Of a DNA stretch of 64,000 nucleotides, positions 1 to 9,181 are shown piece by piece. This DNA is from a virus, in the IMG/VR virus record IMGVR_UViG_3300024239_000013, positions 255,335 through 319,334 of that record. One strand, 5' to 3'. Positions within the stretch are counted from its first letter, which is position 1; the number at the start of each line of letters is the position of its first letter. The position numbers and the translations under genes were made by a program. The notes beneath the pieces are model-generated. The model had not been told where the DNA came from. It made no database searches and saw only the letters and a program-made list of their open reading frames with translations.

Positions 1-825
1 AGAATTACCGGATTTAAAATTTTTATCTTGATCTCCAATTATGGTATTAACCACACCTAAATTACTACCTGGATTGTTACCAGACCCAAGTAAAGTAGAA
101 AGATTATCAATTGCTGTAAGTGCTGCAGAAGAACCTAACAATCTAGAGGTCTTAAAAAAATTACGTATCTCTGAAACAAAAATGTACATAGTAAATTTTC
201 TAAGATTTCTTGGAAGCAATTCTCTCATATTATCGTAATCAAAAGTAGCTTGATTATAAAGATCTGCTAATGCAGTCATTCTTAGATTTAAAGATTCAAG
301 TGTAGTAAATTCGAGTACCTTTCCTGCGGTTCTTTGCGGATTAAAAGCATTCTCTGAAGGATTTGATTGATATCCGGGTCTAGAAACTTTAGCCAATTCG
401 TCTAATCCATTTATCGATTGTATAAACCAGGGGGAATTTGATAAAAGATCGCTGAGTATTACCTTAAATTGTCTAAGCATATCTGATCTTTTCCCACCAT
501 AAAGGAAATCGGATTCTCTCTGTTCTAAATAACTTGCTGCAGAATAATAAGCAACCTTACCATTAGGTGATGGATTTATATAGTCATATTGTCTTTGTCC
601 AAATGGATTTTCGCTAAAAAAGCTATTTCCTGATCCGTGATAATAGCTATCATCTTTAAAAAGTGGACTTGGGGGAAGCCCGTCGTCAGCATTTATTGGA
701 AGGGTTCCGAAATCAAAAACAAGTTTAAATCCAAGATATGTTGGATCCTCATAATTTCCTTGTTTTGATAGTTTAAATCCTTTTAAAAATAAACTTCTAT
801 GTTTGTCTGTTGCTCCTAATGACAT
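1..825 (-). CDS. Partial structural protein next to baseplate genes
   Basis: The reading frame runs open for 275 codons from the ATG at 823-825 to the window edge, so the C-terminus is missing. The N-terminus starts MSLGATDKHRSLF and continues with VFDFGTLPIN and a later RELLPRNLRKFTMYIF segment. I do not recognise the family with confidence. The phrase 'LP.NLRKF.M.I.V' resembles phage tail/baseplate proteins that contact the tube, but that is inference. It is the most downstream gene of the hub/LysM/tube block at 863-4892, 37 bases after the hub gene start, so a baseplate or tail-tip role fits. A GGATAAATATA element lies about 20 bases upstream. Confidence 0.6.
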   Translation of the reverse strand, partial: MSLGATDKHRSLFLKGFKLSKQGNYEDPTYLGFKLVFDFGTLPINADDGLPPSPLFKDDSYYHGSGNSFFSENPFGQRQYDYINPSPNGKVAYYSAASYLEQRESDFLYGGKRSDMLRQFKVILSDLLSNSPWFIQSINGLDELAKVSRPGYQSNPSENAFNPQRTAGKVLEFTTLESLNLRMTALADLYNQATFDYDNMRELLPRNLRKFTMYIFVSEIRNFFKTSRLLGSSAALTAIDNLSTLLGSGNNPGSNLGVVNTIIGDQDKNFKSGNS

Positions 826-845
826 CTGAGTTCTATAATATTTAC

Positions 846-858
846 TATATTTATCCTA
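846..858 (-). promoter_or_regulatory. Possible phage promoter (degenerate GGATATATA element)
   Basis: On the minus strand this reads TAGGATAAATATA and ends about 20 bases upstream of the ATG at 825. It resembles, imperfectly, the TTGGATATATA element found upstream of other genes here and the T4 late promoter TATAAATA. Confidence 0.3.
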
Positions 859-862
859 CATT

Positions 863-2416
863 TTAAAATTGTCTATTTTGGATCGATATCGGGAAAGCTT
901 TAGGTATAGCCCCAGATTCATTAGCGACCCAAGTTCTTTTAGATAAAATAAGTATGTGTTTCATACCACCTGCTGTTTCTGACCAGGTAACATGCATACC
1001 CATAACCACATACAACCCAGAAAGGAATTCATCCCTTGTTGGAATTAGATCAGTGTTTGTTTTTCTGTTTGGTATTTTTCCAACATTCTGTTGTCTAACT
1101 CCACCATCAAAAACATAAATTTCTACAGGTACTACTTGACCTCTATAGATACCGGGAAAATAGCCATTCAATTCAACCTCCAATGTCATCTTAGTGACGT
1201 CATTAATATTTATTATATTTTGATATTTTGAATGATAATAGTTCTTATGAACTCCCTCTCCATTTTGAGGATCAGTATTTAGAATTCCTATCCATTCCCT
1301 TCTAGTTTCTAACTTATAATCATTACTTCTTGCCCTACCTTTTTGTAAAATACCACTAGATGGAACGTTATCAGTTGTAAGTGATTCTATCTCGTAGCTT
1401 ATGTATTTTTTTGAAGGGTCATCGGTTTCTAAATTTTCATCATAGAACCCTATGTTTGTAATATACCCCATTTCGTTGCTGTTTATACCAGCTCTAGAAG
1501 TTAATGTATATCCGTTTATCATAAAAGGGTTTACTGCAGCTCCTATTACATTAGTCAAAAGTAAAGGGAGGCTAACTGGATCTCTAGTAGGGGTTCCAGG
1601 AAACATAGTATCAGCCTTTCCTCCTAAGTTGGTGTACCCTGGTACTATTACTATTTCTTCCTTGGTATCTCCAGAAAAAGAAAATTGATTTCCTAAATTT
1701 GCAAAATTTAGATTATAATAACTGTCTATCCAGCAATCATAAAAACTGGATTCGTCATCCTTGTATGATCTAATTGAAACTTCTTGTATAAAATCATAAT
1801 AAGAGTAATTTGGACATATCCATGTCATCGAATCTTCAGTGTTTTTCTCGTTTGTAGAAAATCCTAAGTTTAATTCCTGAGAAACCTCTAATAATACATC
1901 AACAGAACTCATCGATTTGAAGGACTTTATCTTCGGTGTATATAAACCAGGAATATAACATTCAGCGACAACAAAAAATTTAAAATAAGATCCATTTGGG
2001 TCTGTTCCATCATTTGAATATCTACTAGAAACATCACCATCAACGGAAAGGATCTTGAAATCCATTCTGAATGGTTTATAGAAATCTCCAGGAGCTCTCA
2101 TGTAAACCGAAACTATATCTCCGTCTTTTGGATAATTTACTGAAATAAAAGCTGTTTCTGCAGCACTAAAAGTAAAATTAATAACAGGTAAAAATCCACT
2201 AAGATTTAAGCTAAAGTTTATTAAATATGTTGTAACATTATAACCATTAATTGAGATATAAGGGGAAACCACACCAGTTGCTTTCTCGTCAATTGATCCC
2301 ATATTTCTCTTAGTTTCGATGCTTTCTGATCCGTTTGCAGCATCGATCTTAATAAGTTCATCAAGTTTTATATTATTTAGAGCTAGTGTTCCAAATTTTA
2401 TATCATCTACAGTCAT
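863..2416 (-). CDS. Baseplate hub protein, gp27/gpD-like
   Basis: 517 aa. The ATG at 2416 follows an A-rich leader. The N-terminal half has a beta-rich hub-like pattern (ISINGYNVTTYLINFSLNL, then PKDGDIVSVYMRAPGD). The middle carries a segment typical of gpD/VgrG/gp27-type hubs: S-x-DVLLEVSQELNLGFSTN, then TEDSMTWICPNYSYYDFI and YDCWIDSYYNLNF. These proteins form the trimeric hub that caps the tail tube and holds the spike. The preceding LysM-like gene (2430-3020) and the large baseplate/tube protein (3033-4892) form one operon with it, with 13 and 12 base gaps. The assignment rests on pattern and context; residue-level identity to T4 gp27 is not evident. Confidence 0.6.
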   Translation of the reverse strand: MTVDDIKFGTLALNNIKLDELIKIDAANGSESIETKRNMGSIDEKATGVVSPYISINGYNVTTYLINFSLNLSGFLPVINFTFSAAETAFISVNYPKDGDIVSVYMRAPGDFYKPFRMDFKILSVDGDVSSRYSNDGTDPNGSYFKFFVVAECYIPGLYTPKIKSFKSMSSVDVLLEVSQELNLGFSTNEKNTEDSMTWICPNYSYYDFIQEVSIRSYKDDESSFYDCWIDSYYNLNFANLGNQFSFSGDTKEEIVIVPGYTNLGGKADTMFPGTPTRDPVSLPLLLTNVIGAAVNPFMINGYTLTSRAGINSNEMGYITNIGFYDENLETDDPSKKYISYEIESLTTDNVPSSGILQKGRARSNDYKLETRREWIGILNTDPQNGEGVHKNYYHSKYQNIININDVTKMTLEVELNGYFPGIYRGQVVPVEIYVFDGGVRQQNVGKIPNRKTNTDLIPTRDEFLSGLYVVMGMHVTWSETAGGMKHILILSKRTWVANESGAIPKAFPISIQNRQF

Positions 2417-2429
2417 AATAAATTATAAA

Positions 2430-3020
2430 TTATACGGGTTTATTGAATCCCCCTCCACCTGCGCTAGGAGCAAATATTAAGAATCCATCTTTCTTTTCTA
2501 TCGATTTATCGTTAGGTTGAGCTACATTAGGTGCCAATATCATAGAAGGCTGGTTCTTAATTTTGGATTCTAAGAATTTTTTTCTACCTTCACTAACTTT
2601 GAATTTTTTCTGCTCCTGATTTTCTCTGAAAACCTGGTTCGGATTAGTATTAGTGTTTGATGATGATGTTCTTTGGTTCTCATTTTTTTTAGACATAAAG
2701 CTTTCTTCCACAGTAGAAGAAGTTGGAATTAATAATACATTTCCCTCCATTAAAGAGAAAGGATTGCTGATATTATTCATTTTAAGAAGTGATCCTACTG
2801 AAGAATGGTCACCTAACTTTATAGCAGCTATTAAATCAGGCCTCATTTGATAGTATTCAGTAACAAGAAATACACTATCTACAGAAACTTTTACTGCATT
2901 ATAAGTAATAGATGATTTAGTCAAGTCCCAAATACCATAGTTTCCACTAGATTCTAATGTTTTGTCAGGATTGAATATGTTCTTATTCCTATATAAGGTA
3001 TCTATTTTAAAATATCCCAT
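2430..3020 (-). CDS. LysM-like baseplate connector protein
   Basis: 196 aa. Residues about 50-105 look like a LysM-type fold (DLIAAIKLGDHSSVGSLLKM, a conserved N, then NPFSLMEGNVLLIP). The C-terminal half is charged, low complexity and glycine-rich near the end (APSAGGGGFNKP). Small LysM-domain proteins sit between tube and hub genes in many contractile phages, and T4 gp53 carries such a domain. Its place between the hub (863-2416) and the 619-aa protein supports a baseplate inner-ring or wedge connector role. No catalytic motif is visible, so cell-wall hydrolysis is unlikely. Confidence 0.5.
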   Translation of the reverse strand: MGYFKIDTLYRNKNIFNPDKTLESSGNYGIWDLTKSSITYNAVKVSVDSVFLVTEYYQMRPDLIAAIKLGDHSSVGSLLKMNNISNPFSLMEGNVLLIPTSSTVEESFMSKKNENQRTSSSNTNTNPNQVFRENQEQKKFKVSEGRKKFLESKIKNQPSMILAPNVAQPNDKSIEKKDGFLIFAPSAGGGGFNKPV

Positions 3021-3032
3021 TGTCTATTAATA

Positions 3033-4892
3033 TTATTGTTGTCCAGGAGCTTTTTGATCAGGTAAATCTGCTCCGTAAGGATTAAGTGTCAATGTATCCT
3101 TAATAACTTCTTCACTCAATATATTACCAGCAGTATCAGCATAAGCATCATAACTTTGTAAAGAAGATGAAGTTTCTAATGAGCTTTGATATAATCTACC
3201 ATCACCTCTATTAAATATACTTTCTATTTCACCTCTTTCTCTGGATCTGGCATGTTTTAATGTAAAAGTAGCCTTTATCGTCGTAGGAAAATCGTCAGGA
3301 CCTAAAGCATCTCCGAATTCTATTTTTAAATCATCACAGATCAAATTACCTATCATTGCTATAGGATTACATGGATTTCCTATTGTTAAATGCCATTCTC
3401 CTATAGGAGTCCCTGTTAATAAACTTGAAGATGCCTGGATCTTTTCGATATAATCTGCTGTTACTACGTTCTGTAAAATTCTACGAAGTGCACCAGGAAA
3501 CTTTTTACTAAGATCTCTTATTTTATTAATATCTACTGTGGCTCCGTCTTTATTTGTTAATTGTAATATCTGTGCTCTCAATTCAGCTAGATCTGAATTT
3601 TCCGTTGATGTTGAAGCCCCTGGGGATATTTCTCCAGTTATTTGTGCTCCTTGAGCGGATTTTGTCGCTTGTCCCTGTGCATTTAATATTTTTTCGCCAT
3701 AAGTTAAAATAAAATTAAGCGGATCCTTATAGAATTGTAAAAGCCCTTCCTCTCCTCCAGGAAATCCCACTGCAGGGAATTCGCTATTGTATTTAATATC
3801 AGGACTTAAAAAATTACCATAGTTTGTTCCGATTGATAGTAAATTTCCCATTATATCCAGCATAGCAGCCTTAGTATTAACTTCACCGACTGATGTTAAA
3901 TCATATTCAAATACAACATTCAGATTTTCCCACGTAAACTTAAGTCCAGATTTTCTTACATAGGTATCTTTAATAACATCCATAGGAACCCATTGATATT
4001 TACTCAAAAGACCAAAATTTCCTTCAGTAGCTCTGTCCCTCAATCCACTGTACCTTCTACTTTCTACTGTTGTGTTATTGGGGTCTGCATAAATAGCTGC
4101 ATTTTCCCCTATAGACTGCAAAGCTAAAGAAAGGTCATCCGTACCTGTAACAACCCTAGCTGCTTCTGAGAACCATTTATAAGGTAAATCCCCATAGAAA
4201 CCCTTTGATGTTGCTTCCTGCGTAATGACATCTGCTTGGGTATCTTGATCCCATTCTAGTCCGGTTGTAAATTGGATTAAACTACTAAGTACATTACCGG
4301 TATTTCCACCAAACCAGGTAACAGCTTGTGCTACTGGTCTTCCTGCACCTTTAGTAAGGTAAGCTTCTGATGTCTTAACCGATTCGGGTACTGATAAATT
4401 ATCGAGAACTGGAGTTGGAAACCTTCTTAAGGTTATCATGTAATTATTAGGTATCGTTCCATAATACTTACAATATAAAAAATCTTTCCAGTAATAAGGA
4501 GCAGAAAGTCCCCCGATAATACTTTTTTCGAATTTAGAAACAAATCCGGATAACCTTCCTTCATTGTTACCGATTATAGATTCCAGATCAGAGGTCTCTC
4601 TTACTAGATATCCTGCTGAAGGATTTTTTGATTTTAGTGAGGATACTCTTCTATTATATTCGGCATTTTCCGATTTATAATAGGAATCCACAAAGTCATT
4701 TTCATTATTTCCTAATGAATAAAATAAGAACTGTCCATACGCATTTGGAGTTCTTTTTGCAGCTTCGTAGAAAAGACTTCTGGCTGTAGGTCCCTTAAAT
4801 GGATTATTTGATCCTAGATTGCTATATCGTTTTACAATCGTAGAAACATTTTTTCTTAAAAGAGTTTCTTGTAAACTTGGTCCTGGAATCAT
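3033..4892 (-). CDS. Baseplate/tail-tube junction protein candidate
   Basis: 619 aa, start ATG at 4892. The most informative part is the C-terminal third, with GEWHLTIGNPCNPIAMIGNL followed by LKIEFGDALGPDDFPTTIKA and KHARSRERGEIESIFNRGDG. This pattern (LTIGNP, 'LGPDDFP', 'R..IESMFN.G') occurs in phage tube-capping or tube-initiator proteins. A role like T4 gp48/gp54 is possible. The first 400 residues are not recognised. It is the first gene of the hub operon. The family call is inference; a structural tail role is fairly safe from context. Confidence 0.5.
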   Translation of the reverse strand: MIPGPSLQETLLRKNVSTIVKRYSNLGSNNPFKGPTARSLFYEAAKRTPNAYGQFLFYSLGNNENDFVDSYYKSENAEYNRRVSSLKSKNPSAGYLVRETSDLESIIGNNEGRLSGFVSKFEKSIIGGLSAPYYWKDFLYCKYYGTIPNNYMITLRRFPTPVLDNLSVPESVKTSEAYLTKGAGRPVAQAVTWFGGNTGNVLSSLIQFTTGLEWDQDTQADVITQEATSKGFYGDLPYKWFSEAARVVTGTDDLSLALQSIGENAAIYADPNNTTVESRRYSGLRDRATEGNFGLLSKYQWVPMDVIKDTYVRKSGLKFTWENLNVVFEYDLTSVGEVNTKAAMLDIMGNLLSIGTNYGNFLSPDIKYNSEFPAVGFPGGEEGLLQFYKDPLNFILTYGEKILNAQGQATKSAQGAQITGEISPGASTSTENSDLAELRAQILQLTNKDGATVDINKIRDLSKKFPGALRRILQNVVTADYIEKIQASSSLLTGTPIGEWHLTIGNPCNPIAMIGNLICDDLKIEFGDALGPDDFPTTIKATFTLKHARSRERGEIESIFNRGDGRLYQSSLETSSSLQSYDAYADTAGNILSEEVIKDTLTLNPYGADLPDQKAPGQQ

Positions 4893-4910
4893 TTAGTACA
4901 CATTCTTTTT

Positions 4911-5240
4911 TTAAAGAGTGTGTATGGTATATCCAAATTCTTCGGAATGCTCGTCTAAGAAGGTCTCAAAATTTTCTAAAAAATCCGGAGAAATGTTCTT
5001 ATAGCAAACTAGTATACCATCACACTTCGTACTATATATTCCTTGTAGTATTTTCTTGCGAATAGTGTAGTTTATTATAAATTCAGATTCATTAGATAAA
5101 TTGTCGATATCATATCCAAGTTCTCTTATTATTTTAGAAATATCTACTACATAAAAATCTGAGCCATGAGTTGATCTTTTCTTGGCTTCTTTTGGTGAAT
5201 ATCGGGATATGTAGAATTTTACAATAATTTTATTATGCAT
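4911..5240 (-). CDS. Hypothetical protein
   Basis: About 109 aa from the ATG at 5240; an in-frame ATG at 5249 is equally possible, while the longer form would need a TTG at 5258. The start overlaps the last codons of the upstream gene (ATGCATAA), implying translational coupling. The sequence (MHNKIIVKFYISRYSPKEAK, later SKIIRELGYDIDNLSNESEF) looks globular alpha/beta. No family is recognised. It lies just upstream of the baseplate operon but need not belong to it. Confidence 0.6.
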   Translation of the reverse strand: MHNKIIVKFYISRYSPKEAKKRSTHGSDFYVVDISKIIRELGYDIDNLSNESEFIINYTIRKKILQGIYSTKCDGILVCYKNISPDFLENFETFLDEHSEEFGYTIHTL

Positions 5241-5529
5241 CGGATTCATTAGATTCAAGACTATCCCAATTTTTATTTAGTAAAAAGGATTTAAGTGATG
5301 AATATTCAGTGGATTCGTTTCTATAAAAAAAGACATCATTAGAATCTGGTTCTTTACCAAATTTTTCTTTTTCTTGCTTTATAAGGTCGTTTTTAACAGC
5401 CTGAAGATGTTTTCTGTGTCTATTCTTTCCATATTCTACAGTTTCTTCAAGTTTAAGATTTTTTGATTTTATGTCACCCAAAAGGCCCATTTTCCTTAAA
5501 ATTTTTCTTCTTTCTTTTCTATTACTCAT
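5233..5529 (-). CDS. Small basic hypothetical protein
   Basis: 98 aa. The N-terminus MSNRKERRKILRKMGLLGD is very basic, and the first 55 residues carry many Lys/Arg. The rest is charged, with a Ser/Glu-rich end. Small 'RKERRK..KK.G' proteins are common in T4-like genomes and often of unknown role; nucleic-acid binding is possible but unproven. The stop overlaps the next gene's start, and it is separated by 10 bases from the upstream Nudix gene. Confidence 0.6.
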   Translation of the reverse strand: MSNRKERRKILRKMGLLGDIKSKNLKLEETVEYGKNRHRKHLQAVKNDLIKQEKEKFGKEPDSNDVFFYRNESTEYSSLKSFLLNKNWDSLESNESDA

Positions 5530-5539
5530 AATAAATATA

Positions 5540-6121
5540 TTAGATATCTATACTAAATCCTTTATTTTTACCGAAAACTGAATCATCCCTGTTATAGAGA
5601 TCCATTCCTACAACAAATTTAAAAAGCTTAAGGAATAGAGAAGGTATAAAAACATCCTTAACTTTAACCACATCATTAGCAGGGATAAATTGGAAAGTTG
5701 ACGATAACTCTTTATCTGAACCGTCCGTAATTGGCTCATTTCTTTTCATATCACTAACATCTATAGCAAAACAAGGATATTCCTTATCAATAAATTTAGA
5801 AGCGGTAACGGTACCTAAGAAATACCATTTATTATTATCCTGAATATCATACCCGGATTCCTCTTTTAGTTCTCTTTTTGCTGTTTGTAGATAGTCAGGA
5901 TCTTCATCTTCTGAAGTTCCAGTAATTAAAGTTATCGAATATCCACCTTCTCTAAATGGGTTTTTTTCTTTTAGTACACCTAACATCAGAGGTAACCCGT
6001 TATCATCCTTTATGAAAGGTAACAAGATAACAGTTTCAGTATTCGAGCATATTCCGATACTATTTTCTCTTTCAACGACATTAAAATTAGGAGAACTGTA
6101 TAAAATTTTTTCGTTATTCAT
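5540..6121 (-). CDS. Nudix hydrolase
   Basis: 193 aa. The Nudix box is visible at about residues 68-92: G68, then a run of acidic residues, then REL (83-85), EE (87-88) and G90. The catalytic REL-x-EE-x-G core is intact. The spacing between the leading Gly and REL is one residue longer than the canonical G-x5-E-x7-REU, and the first conserved Glu falls in an acidic stretch. Nudix enzymes cleave nucleoside diphosphates linked to another moiety (for example dNTPs, ADP-ribose, NAD, capped RNA); T4 has NudE. The substrate cannot be read from the sequence. It overlaps the upstream gene's stop by 8 bases. Confidence 0.8.
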   Translation of the reverse strand: MNNEKILYSSPNFNVVERENSIGICSNTETVILLPFIKDDNGLPLMLGVLKEKNPFREGGYSITLITGTSEDEDPDYLQTAKRELKEESGYDIQDNNKWYFLGTVTASKFIDKEYPCFAIDVSDMKRNEPITDGSDKELSSTFQFIPANDVVKVKDVFIPSLFLKLFKFVVGMDLYNRDDSVFGKNKGFSIDI

Positions 6122-6788
6122 TATTCTTAGAATTTTTTCCTATAGTTGATTTTTCTAAAACAAGATTCTTTTCTGATTCTACTTTTTTATTTACAGAATA
6201 ATAAGTTTTTTTTATAGAATCTGCCAGAGAAGATTTGATATCTTCAATATCAATACCATCTAAAACAAAATTTATAATCTCACTATCTGCATCATCAAAA
6301 GAACTAGATAAAACTCCATATAGCTCTTTTGGAGGTAGATTTAACTTTAATTTTATAGAAACCTCTACAATGTTTTCTTTTTGTTTTTTTAACAGCTTAT
6401 ATATCGGAGAATCCGTATCAACAAATAACTGAGGATCCTTATAAACTACCTCAGTAACAGATGATGTTTTTGACTGCGGGATCGCTTTTATAATATCAGA
6501 TTCTCTGTGATCTATTTGTTTTAATTTTGGTTGGGCTGGAAAATAAGTCATATACTCTTCCAAAAGTTCTAAATTAATTCTCTTTCCACTTTCAAATTCA
6601 ACAAAAACGCTCTCGCCGACTTTATTGACTCTTTTGAATGATTCTATCGATAAACTATCGTCTCCTTTTATCCATTGGAACTCCATATTAGAATACATAC
6701 TACTAAGTTCTTCGAGATTAACTTTTTTATTTTCCATTTTTTTATTTTTTTTATTTTTACCGAATAAAAGACCAATGAAATTAGGCAT
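6114..6788 (-). CDS. Hypothetical charged protein
   Basis: 224 aa. After an initial hydrophobic NFIGLLFG the sequence turns very basic (KNKKNKKMENKK), then mixed alpha/beta with 'VFVEFESGKRINLELLEEYM'. The C-terminal part is helical and ends in Lys/Asn. An in-frame ATG at residue 18 could be the true start. No family is recognised. Its end overlaps the Nudix gene start, so the two are probably co-translated. Confidence 0.55.
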   Translation of the reverse strand: MPNFIGLLFGKNKKNKKMENKKVNLEELSSMYSNMEFQWIKGDDSLSIESFKRVNKVGESVFVEFESGKRINLELLEEYMTYFPAQPKLKQIDHRESDIIKAIPQSKTSSVTEVVYKDPQLFVDTDSPIYKLLKKQKENIVEVSIKLKLNLPPKELYGVLSSSFDDADSEIINFVLDGIDIEDIKSSLADSIKKTYYSVNKKVESEKNLVLEKSTIGKNSKNNE

Positions 6789-6852
6789 CTTTATACAATT
6801 TTACGTTTAGTATATGATTTTTTCCTACTATTAATAAATATATTTTAATAAA

Positions 6853-6890
6853 AAAATAAAACCATCCAAGATTGTAGAATCCGGGATGGT
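6853..6890 (-). terminator. Intrinsic terminator
   Basis: The inverted repeat ACCATCC ... GGATGGT (6861-6867 with 6884-6890) is followed on the minus strand by a U-rich tract. It lies just after the stop of the 6917-7873 gene. Confidence 0.75.
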
Positions 6891-6916
6891 CTTTTGTTTC
6901 GTATATGTTAAAATAT

Positions 6917-7873
6917 TTAATCCTTATTTTTAGAAACTTCCCTTATTTTTTTATCTGATATGAAGAAGCGTAAAAGTTTTTTTAATTTTTTTACATATTT
7001 TTCATCTTTCTTGCTTCTTTCTTGCTTTTCTTTTTCGTCCAAATCATTATATTTCCAATCTTCTCTATTTTCAACTTCTAGGAAGTGGTTATATAATCTT
7101 TCTTCATCTTCACTATTTTCTATACCTAAAGATTTTTTAAGAAGATAGTTTAAATAATCGTTTTTATTTATATCCTGGATATCTGATTCTATTTCCTCCT
7201 CTTCAAAACCATCTATATTAAAATTCAAGATTGTTTTACCTCTTTCGCTATTTATTGAAACTGAAGGATAAACGTCAGATTTTTTTCTAAATATTTCAAA
7301 ATTACCTATGAATTGATCTGGAGATTTTTTTCTTATGTCCACCTGCATATCATTCATAAGAGATATTTCATATTTCCCATCTTCGCATTTTTTCAAATCT
7401 TTAACTTCGCACGGAACTCCGAGTATTTCCATTATAAAATAAACATCATCCTTAACTGTGTCCAATTGTCTAGTTTTATATGTCTCGTTATCTATTTTAG
7501 AATTAATGTAATCTTCTATAAAATCTTCTAGTATTTCTCTATTGGATCTTTTATTTAGCCATCTTTGATTAGGATCAATTTTTATAGAATATTGATTTTC
7601 CTGGATTTTATTAATCTTGATAGAATCTTTGGGCAGATTTATTTTTTTGTCCATTTTACCAAATCTATTACAGAAAGAAATTGTAACGTTATTATCATCT
7701 TGTGAAGTAATCAATAACTTACCAACAGGGGGTATAGATTCATTCCCACTAAAATTTTCGGCGAATATTTCATATCCGTCTTCTATTATATTTTTAATTT
7801 CGTCAATTTCATAATTAAAAGACTCAGACTCCTTTATCATGAATTCTCTAAAATTTAGTATTCTGTTATTCAT
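6917..7873 (-). CDS. Possible internal capsid protein with targeting tag
   Basis: 318 aa, highly charged and rich in Lys, Glu and Asp. The N-terminus MNNRILNFREFMIKESESF matches the short amphipathic tag seen on several proteins in this window (hydrophobic-x-F-x-E-F, then an x-x-E/S site). T4 internal head proteins begin similarly (MKTYQEFIAEA) and are cut by gp21 after the Glu. The body has several DIQDINKN- and KKEKY-like charged helices but no recognised domain. It ends before a clear terminator and follows 7894-8343 by 20 bases. Packaging into the capsid is inferred from the tag alone. Confidence 0.5.
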   Translation of the reverse strand: MNNRILNFREFMIKESESFNYEIDEIKNIIEDGYEIFAENFSGNESIPPVGKLLITSQDDNNVTISFCNRFGKMDKKINLPKDSIKINKIQENQYSIKIDPNQRWLNKRSNREILEDFIEDYINSKIDNETYKTRQLDTVKDDVYFIMEILGVPCEVKDLKKCEDGKYEISLMNDMQVDIRKKSPDQFIGNFEIFRKKSDVYPSVSINSERGKTILNFNIDGFEEEEIESDIQDINKNDYLNYLLKKSLGIENSEDEERLYNHFLEVENREDWKYNDLDEKEKQERSKKDEKYVKKLKKLLRFFISDKKIREVSKNKD

Positions 7874-7893
7874 ATTATCTACAGTCTAGCATA

Positions 7894-8343
7894 TTATTTT
7901 TCACCAAAATAAACAGTAATATCAAAGTTTCTTGGGTCTGTTGACTTATTCATATTTATTTCTAATTTTTCAGGATAAGTTGGGATTGGTGAATCACTTA
8001 CTTCATTTTTCAACTGGCTGTAGTCTATGGTTTTACCTGGAATTAAGTCTATATCAAATTCTTTAATTCCATTTGGATAATCATCAACCTCAAATTCAAG
8101 CTCTATTGAATTTAAAGAGAATATGATTCCGTCGATTCCTCCCTTCTTTACAATTAGATCTACTGAATACTCAATAAAAGCTTTACAGTCGTTTATTTCT
8201 TCATATTCTTCTGGTCTATCATATAAATCTATATCAACGTACTTTAACTCCCACCCAAAAGAATAGTCATTGATTCCGCCTCCTATTTTCTTTCCATTTG
8301 AATTGTTTTCTGAAAAAGCAGTATAATCGTATATTTTCGACAT
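7894..8343 (-). CDS. Hypothetical protein
   Basis: 149 aa, acidic, probably beta-rich (SKIYDYTAFSENNSNGKKIG, later GGIDGIIFSLNSIELEFEVD). No recognised family. The start ATG at 8343 lies 16 bases from a clean TTGGATATATA element at 8360-8370, so it heads a transcription unit with 6917-7873. It is divergent from the plus-strand gene at 8426. Confidence 0.6.
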   Translation of the reverse strand: MSKIYDYTAFSENNSNGKKIGGGINDYSFGWELKYVDIDLYDRPEEYEEINDCKAFIEYSVDLIVKKGGIDGIIFSLNSIELEFEVDDYPNGIKEFDIDLIPGKTIDYSQLKNEVSDSPIPTYPEKLEINMNKSTDPRNFDITVYFGEK

Positions 8344-8359
8344 TTTATTTTTTTTATTC

Positions 8360-8370
8360 TATATATCCAA
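8360..8370 (-). promoter_or_regulatory. TTGGATATATA promoter-like element
   Basis: Minus strand TTGGATATATA, 16 bases upstream of the ATG at 8343, in the short divergent region 8344-8425. Confidence 0.5.
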
Positions 8371-8425
8371 AGTAATATTTTTAGATTTAAAATATATAGA
8401 TAGAGCATTTTAAAAAAATTGTATC

Positions 8426-9148
8426 ATGAAGCAAATAAGTCCAGTATGGTTTATAAAGAAACCACTAGATCAAGAACACAAGGAATACGTACTTTTAGAT
8501 TATCTTAAAAAATTAAGTAGAAAATTAGATAAAGAAAATTGTTATTCCATACTAAGAGAAATCTCCAACAAAATAAAAATAATAAACGAATTTAAAGAAT
8601 CTAAGATTATAAGTGAATTTCTAATAAATAATCTTAAGAAGGAAGATAAAAAAATAGCTAAAGAGTTTATATATGATAATTTAGACGAATCTGATAAATT
8701 ATTATTGGAAAAAATATTAGAAAGTTCTCTAGAAATACTATACGAATATTTAGGTATTTGTTTAGATATGATAAAAGAAGAAGAATCTAAAATAAGGATA
8801 TTTAAAATAGACCCACCATCAGGAGTAGAAGATAGACAAAAATCTGGTATAGTAATAGTTAGAAATATGATAACAGATAGAATTATACCATATTATTGGC
8901 AGGATTCGGTTACTCTAAAAACAAAGGAAGGAGATAAAGAAATTTTTATATTAAAAAAAATTCATATAAAAAACCAAACATTCTCCTTAAATTATGAGTA
9001 CATTTATCACGAGATATTGGAAAAATTCAGTAAAAGTTCCAAGAGATTGTCCCCTGATTTACACATAATTGAAATATATGAGAATTTTGAAGAAGACTCT
9101 GGTATTTATAAATTAGCAAAAGAAAAATTTATAGAAATGTTATCATAA
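8426..9148 (+). CDS. Lone plus-strand hypothetical protein
   Basis: 240 aa. This is the only convincing plus-strand gene in the window. The first half is strongly helical and charged (YLKKLSRKLDKENC, LINNLKKEDKKIAKEFIYD). The second half is more beta-like (RIIPYYWQDSVTLKTKEGD). No family is recognised. Its leader contains an AT-rich AAAATATATAGATAG stretch at about 8390-8404 that may hold a promoter. It ends in a bidirectional terminator shared with the convergent 9182-9517 gene. A role in early or host-takeover functions is possible because of its separate orientation, but the sequence does not show it. Confidence 0.65.
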   Translation: MKQISPVWFIKKPLDQEHKEYVLLDYLKKLSRKLDKENCYSILREISNKIKIINEFKESKIISEFLINNLKKEDKKIAKEFIYDNLDESDKLLLEKILESSLEILYEYLGICLDMIKEEESKIRIFKIDPPSGVEDRQKSGIVIVRNMITDRIIPYYWQDSVTLKTKEGDKEIFILKKIHIKNQTFSLNYEYIYHEILEKFSKSSKRLSPDLHIIEIYENFEEDSGIYKLAKEKFIEMLS

Positions 9149-9180
9149 AAAAAGAGAGCTAATTTTTAGCTCTCTTTTTT
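9147..9180. terminator. Bidirectional intrinsic terminator
   Basis: A perfect inverted repeat (AAAAAAGAGAGCTA ... TAGCTCTCTTTTTT) with U-runs on both strands lies between convergent genes ending at 9148 and 9182. Confidence 0.85.
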
Positions 9181-9181
9181 A

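Noticed and set aside
1452-1688. Plus-strand open frame opposite the hub gene
   Set aside because: It is a shadow of the minus-strand hub gene, with no leader or family. The same holds for the other plus-strand frames apart from 8426-9148.
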